A DNA stretch of 64,000 nucleotides, taken from JBBDMC01 sp963775235. GTDB taxonomy: Bacteria > Pseudomonadota > Alphaproteobacteria > Rhizobiales > Kaistiaceae. Under the pieces are notes generated by a model. It was not told the DNA's origin. It searched no databases and saw only the letters and a list, made by a program, of their open reading frames with translations. The stretch lies in assembly GCA_963775235.1 (NCBI GenBank), contig CAVZHY010000002.1:1034190-1098189 (forward strand). The letters are read 5' to 3'. Shown here in pieces: positions 25,035 through 33,439 of this stretch. Made by a program: the position numbers and the translations under genes. How positions within the stretch are numbered: the first letter of the stretch is position 1; every line of letters begins with the position of its first letter.

Positions 25035-26546
25035 CTACCAACGGGCCGCTGGATTCCATCCAATTGGATTTAGCAGGTCGGCTGGCAACTGAGGTGTTCT
25101 CCCAGTGACCAAAAACCATGCCTGTTGCGCATAGGTGTTACTGTTTTGGCTCTTCCACTCATAGGGTATCTGTGCAGCATCGACCATCACCGCAAATTGC
25201 TGAAGTTCATTTTCTATCGTTTGATATGGCACGGTAGTGGCGAAAGTTGCGGCCTCAACGTAGGCGTGACCATAATCTGGCACGCTCGGGCCGAAAATAA
25301 CTGTACTCGCGTTAACCGGTCCCCAGCCTGATGGAATCGGTACTTCGTTTGTTGGAAAAGCATGCGTGACTAGTTGTTGACCACCAGGGCTCGTTATCAC
25401 GATGAACCCGTGTGAATACAATGAGCTAAAAATGGGCATGTCAATAGGTCTGAAGCGCAGGGAAAGGGTAGTTTTCGTCGAGCCCTCAACGGCCGGCGGC
25501 GCTATTCCAAACAGCGCTCTGAGGAAGCTTACAATTGGTCCAGCATTGTTCCCACCCAGCGCCTGATCGCTTGGTTTTGTGTCAGACACGTCTTGGACAT
25601 TGACATCGGAAGTCTCGACGCCAGCCACTTCTGAATTGAGTGCCACGGATACGTTGGTCGTCGCACCGGAGATTCCGCCGCCGTCTCCGTAGTAGGCATT
25701 CCAATCAATCGCCTCCCCAAGGTGCCCGTTTGGATCGCTTAGGTTGACGGGATTGTTGGCGGCGTAGGCGTAGCGGTTGGTGCCGACGGCGGAGGCAAGC
25801 ACGCCGATGGGGCTGCCCTTGGAGGCGGCCTTCTCGTCGATCGGGTCCCAGTCGTCGGGGGTGACGAAGCGGGCAAGCACCGGGTCGTACCAGCGGGCGT
25901 GGAGGTCGATCAGGCCGGGGTCGGCGTCAAGCCGCTCGCCGATGAAGCCGCGGCTCTCCGGCGCGCAGGCGCCGGAGGCGAGCGGCACCTCCTCACCGAA
26001 CGGCTGGAAGCGCTGACGCAGCGCCACCGCGCCGCTGTCGTCGGTCTCCAGACGCACGGTCGCCAGGTGGTCGCGATGGACGAAGCAGGCGTCGGAGCCG
26101 ACGATGCGCACGTCCGGGTGCGGGATCTTGGTGTAGGTGCCGGCATCATCGATCTCGGTGGTGCCGATGAGGAAGCTCACCGTCACCGGGCCCGAAACCG
26201 GCGTCATCGTGGTCTTCACCCGCGATCCATCGGGGCCGTAGGCATAGTCGGTGGTGGCGGTGGCGGTCTCGACCTCGACCAGGCGGTTGTCGCCGTCATA
26301 GGTGAGGGTGCGGCCGGCGCCGGCGGTCATGTTGCCGTTGTCGTCGTAGGTGTAGCTGTCGCTGCCGGCGGCGGTGACCGCATGCGGACGCACCGCCGAG
26401 GCCCCTTGCGTCGGGTAGGTGTAAGAACCGATGTCCGACTTGGAGGCCAGGTTGCCGCCGTCGTCATAGGTGAAGGTGCGGCTGGTGTTGGTATCGGACG
26501 CGTTGGCGGCCGACAGCAGCCGGTCAATGTCGTGTAGACAGAGGAT
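25035..26546 (-). CDS. Rhs/YD-repeat protein, 3' part with toxin-like C-terminus
   Basis: The open frame enters in the YD-repeat shell (SRTFTYDDGGNLASK, SYTYDDNGNMTAG, LTYDGDNRLVEVE) and contains the Rhs core end (GLIDLHARWYDPVLARFVTP, then NRYAYAANNPVNLSDPNGH). About 230 residues of variable C-terminal domain follow. They contain YSHGFIVITSPGG and a late QNSNTYAQQAW motif, which recalls papain-like or LRAT-like folds; the toxin activity is not certain. The 5' end is missing: sequence homology ends near 26531 and the frame stops at a TGA at 26547-26549. There is no good start, so this is a truncated or silent 3' cassette. Confidence 0.75.
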   Translation of the reverse strand: MLCLHDIDRLLSAANASDTNTSRTFTYDDGGNLASKSDIGSYTYPTQGASAVRPHAVTAAGSDSYTYDDNGNMTAGAGRTLTYDGDNRLVEVETATATTDYAYGPDGSRVKTTMTPVSGPVTVSFLIGTTEIDDAGTYTKIPHPDVRIVGSDACFVHRDHLATVRLETDDSGAVALRQRFQPFGEEVPLASGACAPESRGFIGERLDADPGLIDLHARWYDPVLARFVTPDDWDPIDEKAASKGSPIGVLASAVGTNRYAYAANNPVNLSDPNGHLGEAIDWNAYYGDGGGISGATTNVSVALNSEVAGVETSDVNVQDVSDTKPSDQALGGNNAGPIVSFLRALFGIAPPAVEGSTKTTLSLRFRPIDMPIFSSLYSHGFIVITSPGGQQLVTHAFPTNEVPIPSGWGPVNASTVIFGPSVPDYGHAYVEAATFATTVPYQTIENELQQFAVMVDAAQIPYEWKSQNSNTYAQQAWFLVTGRTPQLPADLLNPIGWNPAARW

Positions 26547-26557
26547 TCATCGGTGTG

Positions 26558-26921
26558 CTAGCGCCCGAACCCCGTTTCTGGGATCAGCGGCTCTATGACC
26601 TTGAACGGTCCACTGCCAGGCGGGGTATTCCATGTTTGACTGAAGCTGGTTGGTTCGCGTCCGCTTATTCCGACAAATATCACTAGATTGTCATCTTGAA
26701 TGCGTTTTGGCCCGACATCGATCGTCGGATAGTATTCGTCCTCGCTCACAAACATGACGTCGATCGCCTTGTCGAGGTTCATCAATCTTCCGGGCACCCC
26801 GCCGCCATGCACTTCAAATAGCCACGAATTCAGGCAACTGCTGGTTGACACGAGACCTCAAACGTCTAACTGCCTCGGCAACTTTGCTCTCGAACAGAGC
26901 CCGGAATTCCTGTTTCTGCAT
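26558..26921 (-). pseudogene. Frameshifted small protein, possible immunity-type family
   Basis: Two frames together make one protein. The first begins MQKQEFRALFESKVAEAVRR at 26921. The second continues with WLFEVHGGGVPGRLMNLDKA and ends TWNTPPGSGPFKVIEPL. Together they look like a known small family often found near polymorphic toxins, with an Asp/Tyr-rich middle and a conserved PPGSGPFK end. The break is a one-base shift near 26820. The gene lies immediately upstream of the broken rhs gene. Its relation to immunity is an inference from context. Confidence 0.5.
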
Positions 26922-27140
26922 GTTTCAATCCCCGGTATTTCAATTCATTGGACTATCTGCGGCTTGGACATCGAAGAGTAGAGCTGAATATCAAACTCAC
27001 GATCGGTTCCTTTGGGTACCCCTACCCGTACCCCGGTCTATTTCCTTTGGTTTGCTTTTGGCGGCATTTCGGTCGAAAGATGTTGGAAGCCGTCACTTCC
27101 GTAACGGACTTGCGCCAGAGGGCTTTGCCAGGACAAGTCT

Positions 27141-27338
27141 ATGCGGCATCCCTCTATGGTAAGCGATGTTCCGGTCCCACCTTTCGGGCCGAGTTCTGAG
27201 CTGAGATTTCTGACGATCGTCGAGGAGACGCTGGCGCCGGGCGCGGTGGTGTCGGAGGTCGCGCGGCGTCACGGGCTGACACCACAACAATTGTTCGGCT
27301 GGCGTCGCGCGGCACGACGATCGGCGGGGCGTTTGTAG
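27141..27338 (+). pseudogene. IS66 TnpA-type remnant
   Basis: A fragment containing TLAPGAVVSEVARRHGLTPQ and QLFGWRRAARR, the helix-turn-helix of IS66-family accessory protein TnpA. Only ~65 residues remain; a full protein has about 130. It ends 90 bp before the attR copy. No other IS66 genes are adjacent, so it is debris. Confidence 0.65.
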
Positions 27339-27427
27339 AACAGTTTGTGTCAGCGAGGTCCGGCGATAGGTCGGGAAGGGTCGTTTTCAGCCGTTTTTCT
27401 AGGCAGTATGCGACGGACCCTCCCTCC

Positions 27428-27442
27428 GCCAGAGATCAGTCA
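27428..27442 (+). other. attR of tRNA-Ser island
   Basis: The 15-base sequence ccctccctccgccag matches 14068-14082 at the end of tRNA-Ser. Flanking bases differ on both sides. It sits 13.36 kb from attL and marks the right end of the integrase-bearing island. Confidence 0.8.
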
Positions 27443-28061
27443 GAAATGGCTTTCAATTGCTAGATTGTTGGTCCGAAGATAGCGACGTACCCACGAATGT
27501 GCCCACGACGACTTCGTAGCCGTCAGTGATCGTCGATAGACCGCGAACTACACGGACCGACAAGGGGCCTGACCAAAAGGGCAGCGGGCGTCGGAGGCGC
27601 TCGTCAATGAAGGTCGTGCCAAAACCAGTTGGCGCCACACCCCCGTTGGATTTACCCTGCGATAGCTATCAAAACAACGTGCCCCGCCCCCGGGGTTCCC
27701 CCAGGGCCGGCCTGTGCTGGTGAGCCAGAGTTGGGGACCCTGTAGCTGTGCCACGGGGCAAAAAGTGGAAGGGCGGGGTCCCCCCGGTGGGAGCGGCTTC
27801 CTCGCAGAGCGGGAGCCCAGAAATTTCAAAACCCCGGATGGGGCGCTCCGGGTATCGGACGCGCTTTTTCTTAGCGCCTTCTTCCCTTCACTCCCAAGGT
27901 GCCCGCCGCCGGCAGCGGGCCGACACGCCTGCCACACGAGAAGCCCCGGCCGGGAGCCACCGCGCGGCGCTCATCCTCGACGAGGCGAAGGCGCTGGCGC
28001 AGGAAGCTGCTCGCGCCTTGACGGATTTCTGAGCGACAATGAACGGACGGGGCTCACCATG
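27443..28061. other. Gene-poor stretch of ~620 bp
   Basis: I see no recognisable gene. Short frames exist, such as a 61-residue minus-strand one at 27453-27638 and a plus-strand one at 27748-28032, but their composition is not protein-like. The middle (27680-27860) is very rich in G and C runs with small palindromes. Confidence 0.4.
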
Positions 28062-28418
28062 CTAGTACTGGCGAAAGGGCATTGAGTTATAGAGTGCACG
28101 CACGGCTTCAACGTACGTCCGAAGTGGATTGGCGGCGCAATACTGCCTTAAGAACCCCTGTTGATTATTCATATCGCCACTTAAGTCCTTGTAGCGCCTA
28201 CTTTGTTGAAACGGGCTGACGTTTAGTCCAGACATAAACCCCTGTGCCCACTCGAAAAAGGAGCTCTCCCAATAGTCTGGGTCTGACTGGTAATAATCGC
28301 CAAATTTGGCACAGGAAACTGTCCCAATCCCCTGAAAGACTGAGTCAGCAACAGCCACGTGACTAGAAGAAAGAACTGAGGCTCCGATAAAGAAGCAAAG
28401 TAGATTTAGCTTTGACAT
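28062..28418 (-). CDS. Small exported protein, 118 aa
   Basis: A secreted protein with a clear signal peptide (LLCFFIGASVLSSSHVAVA, cleavage near residue 24). The mature part has two cysteines, in GTVSCAKFGDYY and LRQYCAANPLRTYVEAV, likely forming a disulfide. It is mostly helical (FFEWAQGFMSGLN), which recalls small periplasmic Rap1a-like proteins, but I cannot assign a family. Low GC. It is downstream of, and on the same strand as, the broken nuclease gene. Confidence 0.65.
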   Translation of the reverse strand: MSKLNLLCFFIGASVLSSSHVAVADSVFQGIGTVSCAKFGDYYQSDPDYWESSFFEWAQGFMSGLNVSPFQQSRRYKDLSGDMNNQQGFLRQYCAANPLRTYVEAVRALYNSMPFRQY

Positions 28419-28531
28419 GGCACGCTTGCCCGTTCGTCATCGCCCAGGTTCAACCGGCGCGTGATTTCGGTCGGCCGAATTCTTTCTGGGCGCGATGGTA
28501 CGTCCGCCACCGCCCACCGGCAAGCTGGTGG

Positions 28532-29149
28532 TCAAATATGGTGCAGTCTATGCTCGCCTTGGCGCCACCGACCAGAGGTCACCCGCCATCCGCTCCGGCC
28601 CGAAAGCATGGTCTTGATGGCGCACCCGTTCGGCGCCGTCTGCTCGGCGACCTTCCCAACGTTCAGCGCGATAGTCCCAGGGGGTCTGGGTCGCAGCCTG
28701 CCAAACTCCAACGCGTCTTGCGCGGGCGCGATCCTCCAGCGCGTCATAGACGTGGGCATATTTTCGAAATGACCACGCGAGTCCGGCATCGATCATCGCC
28801 GCGTTGATGTCTGGCCCTGCAACGAAACACACGGCCTGTGTACGTCCGTACTCGTCGAGTCCACGATCATCGCAGGTCACATCCTTGCCAGCGACCAACG
28901 ATACCATCGCCGCCGTTGCCTGTTGCCCACAAGGCCAAGTGCCGCTGCCGCGCGACATGCATTTCTGACCGGCCTCGGGCGCGTCGTTTCCGAACAGTCG
29001 ATAGGTCGTGTTTCGGCTGGCAACAGTATCGCCGTCCACAACACGCATCGATTGGCCGAAGCTGTGCAAAGTCCAGCAAAGGTTACGATAGCAACCATGA
29101 GGGCACATCGCAGACCCTTCGCCTTTGATCCGCTAAATCTGCACAGCAT
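28532..29149 (-). pseudogene. Exported staphylococcal-nuclease-like gene, two frameshifts
   Basis: Three frames join into one exported SNase-like (thermonuclease) protein. The signal peptide (CALMVAIVTFAGLCTASA) is in one frame. The catalytic part (MRVVDGDTVA, TYRLFGNDAPE, LDEYGRTQAVCFV) is in a second. The C-terminal part (APNGCAIKTMLSGRSG) is in a third. The breaks lie near 29045 and 28650. The metal-binding Asp and the Arg-containing strands are otherwise preserved. SNase proteins cleave DNA and RNA with calcium; here the product should be non-functional. Confidence 0.7.
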
Positions 29150-29252
29150 ATGGCCTGCTCGGCGTTCCTTCTGGTAGTGTGCACATATGAATAGAGGACG
29201 CTGAACCGGCTGACCAGCACTGCGTTTAGCGTTCAGAGGGGGGAAGAAACCG

Positions 29253-29917
29253 ATGTCTGAACTTGATCAGACGCCATTCGGCGCAACCGAGTTCGCCGTC
29301 AATCCGGAGCAGCGGTGTCCGTGCCTACTACTCCTCGACACATCCGGGTCAATGCAGGGTGCCCCAATTGCCGAGTTGAACGCCGGACTCTGTGACACTC
29401 AAGGACGAGTTGGTGGCTGACAATCTAGCCGCAAAGAGAGTTGAGGTGGCTGTCGTGACATTCGGCCCTGTCCAGATCGTATCTGGATTTCAGACTGTCG
29501 ACGCCTTCTCTCCCCCGCACTTATCCGCCAGCGGCGACACCCCCATGGGGGCTGCGATTTCACAGGGACTTCGACCTTCTACGAATGCGAAAAGACGAGT
29601 ATCTCGCAAATGGCGTTCCTTACTATCGCCCGTGGGTATTTTTGATCACTGACGGTGCTCCCACGGACACTTGGTCACACATTCCACAGATGGTACGCGA
29701 TGGTGAACAAGAGAGCGCGTTTGCATTTTTTGCGGTAGGCGTCGAGGGAGCCAACATGGAGACGCTCGCTAGCATCGCCGTGCGGGAACCGGCAAAGCTC
29801 TCCGGCCTGCGGTTCCGAGACCTCTTTGCTTGGCTGTCTGCATCTCTCAAGAGCGTCTCGCACTCTCAAGTTGGCGACAAGGTTCAGCTCCCCCAGGCGG
29901 GATGGACCGAAGTCTGA
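29253..29917 (+). pseudogene. TerY-like vWA protein, two frameshifts
   Basis: A von Willebrand A domain split over three frames. First MSELDQTPFGATEFA through CLLLLDTSGSMQGAPIAELN, with the MIDAS motif DTSGS. Then LVADNLAAKRVEVAVVTFG through ASGDTPMGAAI, with the second MIDAS Thr. Last GVPYYRPWVFLITDGAPTDT, with the final Asp, to the stop at 29917. One-base shifts lie near 29390 and 29578. The order vWA-PP2C-kinase matches the TerY-P triad described for Ter-linked stress systems. The PP2C start is 8 bp after this gene's stop. No terD-type genes are visible nearby. Confidence 0.8.
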
Positions 29918-29924
29918 GGCGGCC

Positions 29925-30746
29925 GTGGCAGCAAGCGAGTGGCGAGTTGCCTTCGCCTCTGTGATCGGCACCTCACACCTATCCAGCGGCCTGCCCTGCC
30001 AAGACTGGGCCGAAGTTAGGTTCGCATCCAGCGTTGAAGGTGAGACGCTAGTCGCCGTCGTTTCGGATGGGGCCGGCAGCGCGTCAGCCGCCCAAGTTGG
30101 TGCGGAGGTCGCTGCAGAAACCCTTGCTGAATTGATCGTCAGTCATTTGGAGGGCGGCAATCGCCTGGCTGATCTGACACGCGTGACGGTCGAACGCTGG
30201 ATAGGACTGGTCAGGGACACCTTGGCAACGCGCGCGGCGGATGATCAGAGCGCACCCGCGGAATATGCTTGCACGCTGTTGGCGGCCATCATTGGCGAGG
30301 AAGTATCCGCATTTCTGCAGATCGGCGACGGAGCGATCGTAGTGTCCGATGGCGAGCGAGAGAGTTGGTCGTTCGTATTCTGGCCCCAGCACGGAGAGTT
30401 TGCGAACATCACCAACTTTGTCACTTCCGCCAATGCACTTGAGGTCTTCGAATTCGAAGTGGCGCCCCGCCGTTTGGACGAGTTCGCGCTGTTCACCGAT
30501 GGCCTTGAGCACATGCTGCTTCTGCGCTCACCGCGCTCCGTGCATCAACCGTTCTTCGACACAATGCTGATGCCAGTTCGCGCATCCGTGGCGGACGGCG
30601 TCGATGCCGCTCTAAGCGCTGGTCTCGCGGTGTATTTGCGCCAGCCGGTGATCTGCGACCGCACCGATGACGACAAAACGCTGATACTTGCATCGCGTTG
30701 TACCCCCACCACTGCACTTCCACAGGAAGTGGCTTCCCATGATTGA
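29925..30746 (+). CDS. PP2C-like phosphatase of the TerY-P-like triad
   Basis: A 273-residue PPM/PP2C-fold phosphatase. It shows WRVAFASVIGTSHLSSGLPC, then QDW as the first metal Asp, VSDGAGSASAAQVGAEVA, LQIGDGAIVVSDGE, FALFTDGLEHM and a final DRTDDDKTLILA with the late metal Asp. I used a GTG at 29925; no ATG lies upstream in a sensible place. It overlaps the kinase gene by 8 bp, so the two are translationally coupled. In TerY-P systems it is thought to reverse phosphorylation by the partner kinase. It appears intact, although both neighbours are damaged. Confidence 0.82.
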   Translation: MAASEWRVAFASVIGTSHLSSGLPCQDWAEVRFASSVEGETLVAVVSDGAGSASAAQVGAEVAAETLAELIVSHLEGGNRLADLTRVTVERWIGLVRDTLATRAADDQSAPAEYACTLLAAIIGEEVSAFLQIGDGAIVVSDGERESWSFVFWPQHGEFANITNFVTSANALEVFEFEVAPRRLDEFALFTDGLEHMLLLRSPRSVHQPFFDTMLMPVRASVADGVDAALSAGLAVYLRQPVICDRTDDDKTLILASRCTPTTALPQEVASHD

Positions 30747-32439
30747 GGTTTTCGATCGTTCGGGACAGCCGATCAGGCTGGGCTCAGAGATCGGTCGCGG
30801 CGGCGAGGGCGCGGTTTTTGAGGTGCTCGCGCACCCGAACCTTGTCGCGAAGCTTTATCACCAGCCAATTGATCGTGGTCGGGCGTCTAAGATCTCGTGG
30901 ATGTCGGGTGTCCGAAATGATCGTCTTAACGGTCTCACCGCTTGGCCGATTGACCTTCTGCTGAAGCGGGGCGGCGAGGCGCTCGGCTTCTTAATGCCCC
31001 GCGTCGCAGGCTACAAAGACATCCATCGCCTCTATAGTCCAAAAAGCAGGGAACGCGATTTTCCGAAAGCTGACTGGCGGTTCCTTCTGCATGCCGCAGC
31101 CAACACGGCACGGGCATTCGCAGTAATTCACGAGACCGGATGCGTCATCGGCGATGTCAACCACGGAAGCGTCTTGGTTGCGGACAATGCGACGGTTCGA
31201 GTGATAGACTGCGACAGCTTCCAAGTGACAGCCAATGGCCATACTTACCTTTGCGAGGTCGGGGTAGAGGACTTCACCCCTCCGGAACTGCAAAACCGAT
31301 CCCTCGCTGGCATTGTCCGGCAACCGAACCACGACAACTTCGGTCTCGCGGTCCTCATCTTCCGCCTGCTTTTCATGGGCAAGCATCCCTTCGCCGGGCG
31401 GTTTCTGGGGACCGGCCAAATGCCGCTGTCGAAGGCCATATCGCAGTTCCGATTCGTCTACGGCAGTCGACAAGTCGCCATTCAGATGGAGAGACCCCCG
31501 GGGGCTCCGGGGCTGGACATCGTCGGCAACGTCGTCGGTTCACTGTTCGAGCAGGCCTTTGCGCGCGAGATGATATCCAGCGGTCGTCCCTCTGGCCGCG
31601 AGTGGGGTGGAGCTCTGTCCGAGGTCGAGAAACAGACGATACAGTGCCGCATGAACGAGGCACATTGGTACCTGCGTTCGCTGGCATCGTGCCCTTGGTG
31701 CGCAATGGAGGCTGCAACCGGCGCGACGTTGTTTGGGTTTGTCCCTCATCCTGCGCCAACCGGCGGGATGAACCTGATCTCGTTCTGGCAACAAGTCTTG
31801 GCAGTGCAGCAGCCGGGCCCTCTACCACCACTCAATCAGCCCGTTGTCAGACCGTCAGCGGCCGCCATCGCCCTTGGACGAAAGGCGCGCATACGGCACT
31901 ATGCCGGTCCGGTCGGAGCCATCAGCGCTGTCGTTCTGGGGCTGTTTGTCCTGCCCCTACCCGATCTTTGGTTCGTCCTGATCGGCATGGGCTTTGGGGG
32001 ATATCACCTTGCACGGATGCTCGTTAGCGAGTCCGGCGAACTGGACAAGCTTAAACAGCGACGGGATCAAGCCCAATCGCGCTGGAACAATATGCAGCGA
32101 ACATGGAACGAGCGAGCCGGAACAGGCGCTTTCGAGGCCAAGCTGCACCAATTGGAGCACCTCAAACAGGAACTAAGTGGGATCCCTGCCCTGCGACTGC
32201 GTAAGCTGGACCAACTCAAGTCACAACAGCGGGCACTTCAGTTGGCAAGGTATCTCGACAACTTTGAGATAGAGACGGCCACCATTCCAGGCGTCGGGCC
32301 GGGGCGTAAACAGACCTTGGAGTTATACGGCATCGAGACTGCGGCAGACATAACGCCGGCCAAGGTCGCTGCTGTCCCGGGTTTTGGACCGGTACTCTCA
32401 AAGAACCTCCAGCGGTGGCGAAAATCACTGGAGAGTTGA
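30739..32439 (+). CDS. TerY-P-like protein kinase, cut by in-frame TGA
   Basis: A 566-residue open part of a membrane-anchored kinase. The glycine loop is EIGRGGEGAVFEVL, the catalytic loop CVIGDVNHGSVLV (HRD replaced, as in this family), and the metal loop VIDCDSFQV. A two-cysteine remnant of a zinc ribbon (SCPWCAME) sits near residue 335. Two membrane segments occupy about 395-430 (AVVLGLFVLPLPDLWFVLIG), a coiled region follows, and then two HhH motifs (IPGVGPGRKQTLELYGI and VPGFGPVLSKNL). The frame stops at TGA 32437-32439, but homologous sequence continues in the same frame to 32670. Confidence 0.8.
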   Translation: MIEVFDRSGQPIRLGSEIGRGGEGAVFEVLAHPNLVAKLYHQPIDRGRASKISWMSGVRNDRLNGLTAWPIDLLLKRGGEALGFLMPRVAGYKDIHRLYSPKSRERDFPKADWRFLLHAAANTARAFAVIHETGCVIGDVNHGSVLVADNATVRVIDCDSFQVTANGHTYLCEVGVEDFTPPELQNRSLAGIVRQPNHDNFGLAVLIFRLLFMGKHPFAGRFLGTGQMPLSKAISQFRFVYGSRQVAIQMERPPGAPGLDIVGNVVGSLFEQAFAREMISSGRPSGREWGGALSEVEKQTIQCRMNEAHWYLRSLASCPWCAMEAATGATLFGFVPHPAPTGGMNLISFWQQVLAVQQPGPLPPLNQPVVRPSAAAIALGRKARIRHYAGPVGAISAVVLGLFVLPLPDLWFVLIGMGFGGYHLARMLVSESGELDKLKQRRDQAQSRWNNMQRTWNERAGTGAFEAKLHQLEHLKQELSGIPALRLRKLDQLKSQQRALQLARYLDNFEIETATIPGVGPGRKQTLELYGIETAADITPAKVAAVPGFGPVLSKNLQRWRKSLES

Positions 32440-32670
32440 TTTACGTTTGATCCCAGGAAAGCAACCGACCCCAGAGACATCGCAAAGATCGAGGGTGAAA
32501 TACTGGCCGAACGGCGAAGGTTGGAGAGTGCGCTCTGGACCGGGCTCGTGGAACTTCGGCAGATACGCACAAAGATTTTGACGGCCCGAGAACACGCCAT
32601 GGCAGGTGTCGCAGAGTCGCTGCGCGACTTCACACAAGCGTCTACGGATTTCGATACTGCGCACCGGTAA
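32440..32670 (+). pseudogene. Severed C-terminal tail of the kinase
   Basis: Immediately after the TGA, the same frame stays open for 76 codons to a TAA at 32668-32670. It reads FTFDPRKATDPRDIAKIEGE and then a charged helical segment (LAERRRLESALWTGLVELRQ). This is the usual helical end of TerY-P kinases, following an RFxFDP junction. A CGA-to-TGA change would explain the stop. There is no start codon for independent translation. Confidence 0.7.
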
Positions 32671-32905
32671 AGCGTCCGATTCGGTCGCATGATCTCTCAA
32701 TCGGTTCTTAGGGTCTGAAACCAGAGTGCCTATCTTTGGTCGATTTTTGGTCGACCGCTTCTGAGCCCGATGGAAATATCGCTAAGCGACTGAAATCATT
32801 GACGCTGCCTAAGAAATGAGCGTGTTCAACCGGGTTGGCAGTTTCGCCACCGAAAACTGTTCCGCTGTTTTCCGTCGCTTTCCGAAGGCGAGTGCCAAAC
32901 CTGCT

Positions 32906-33090
32906 TTACGGAGCCAACTGGATGATAGCGTGCCTCGTAACCACCATCCCGCAAACAAAGAGCAAGATGGAAGCAAGGCCAGCGGCGACGGCGGAAGCCT
33001 GAAATATCGAGGTGGCTGTTTTCCACTTGTGCGTGTTTCTTCCCTCCTCAAAGTAAGGGTGATCCCAGGTCTTCCTATGGAGACCCTCTC
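32906..33090 (-). other. Possible small membrane-protein frame without start
   Basis: One minus-strand frame reads TWDHPYFEEGRNTHKWKTAT and then a good membrane segment (FQASAVAAGLASILLFVCGM) before a TAA at 32906-32908. It has no ATG/GTG/TTG start in this frame and overlaps the end of the 33075-33422 gene. It may be a broken or frameshift-expressed small gene. Confidence 0.3.
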
Positions 33091-33422
33091 AATGCTCCGG
33101 CGGCGTAGTTCGTCAGGTAGCCGAGGCCCATTCCTGCAACAGCGCAGGCAACACCGGCCGCAAACCAGGTCAGGCTCCGCGTGATTGCGCCGAGGCCGCC
33201 TTCGGGCACCGTGTTGCCATTTAGTAAGTTGCCGACGAAGGCCAGTACCGCCACAGCCGCCCCGCCGTTGACCAGCACCGCCGTACGCAAAGTGACCGTG
33301 CCTGCGCTGATTGCCGCCTCGTTGAGTTGGTCAAGAAACGCGTCACTTCGGTCGTGGGCACGCTCGGCGTCGCGCCTTCTGATTTCCTCCCGCCATCGGG
33401 CATCGTCCGGTACGCAAGCCAT
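33075..33422 (-). CDS. Small membrane protein, 115 aa
   Basis: It starts MACVPDDARWREEIRRRDAE, giving a charged cytoplasmic helix. Two membrane segments follow at about residues 48-66 (TAVLVNGGAAVAVLAFVGNL) and 83-104 (LTWFAAGVACAVAGMGLGYL). It lies 17 bp downstream of the 33440-34198 gene on the same strand, so they are likely one operon. Phage-like and island membrane proteins often have this shape. No family name can be given. Confidence 0.6.
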   Translation of the reverse strand: MACVPDDARWREEIRRRDAERAHDRSDAFLDQLNEAAISAGTVTLRTAVLVNGGAAVAVLAFVGNLLNGNTVPEGGLGAITRSLTWFAAGVACAVAGMGLGYLTNYAAGALRGSP

Positions 33423-33439
33423 ATCGCCTGTCCCCCGCA

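Noticed and set aside
25899..26537. 212-residue frame on the plus strand opposite rhs
   Set aside because: It is the Val/Gly-rich shadow of the YD-repeat coding sequence.
27680..27860. G/C-run region as a possible rRNA or riboswitch
   Set aside because: No conserved core sequence or stem pattern of a known RNA could be recognised.
32437..32439. Selenocysteine or other recoding at the kinase TGA
   Set aside because: No hairpin just downstream that looks like a selenocysteine element, and neighbours are also broken; a plain nonsense change is simpler.
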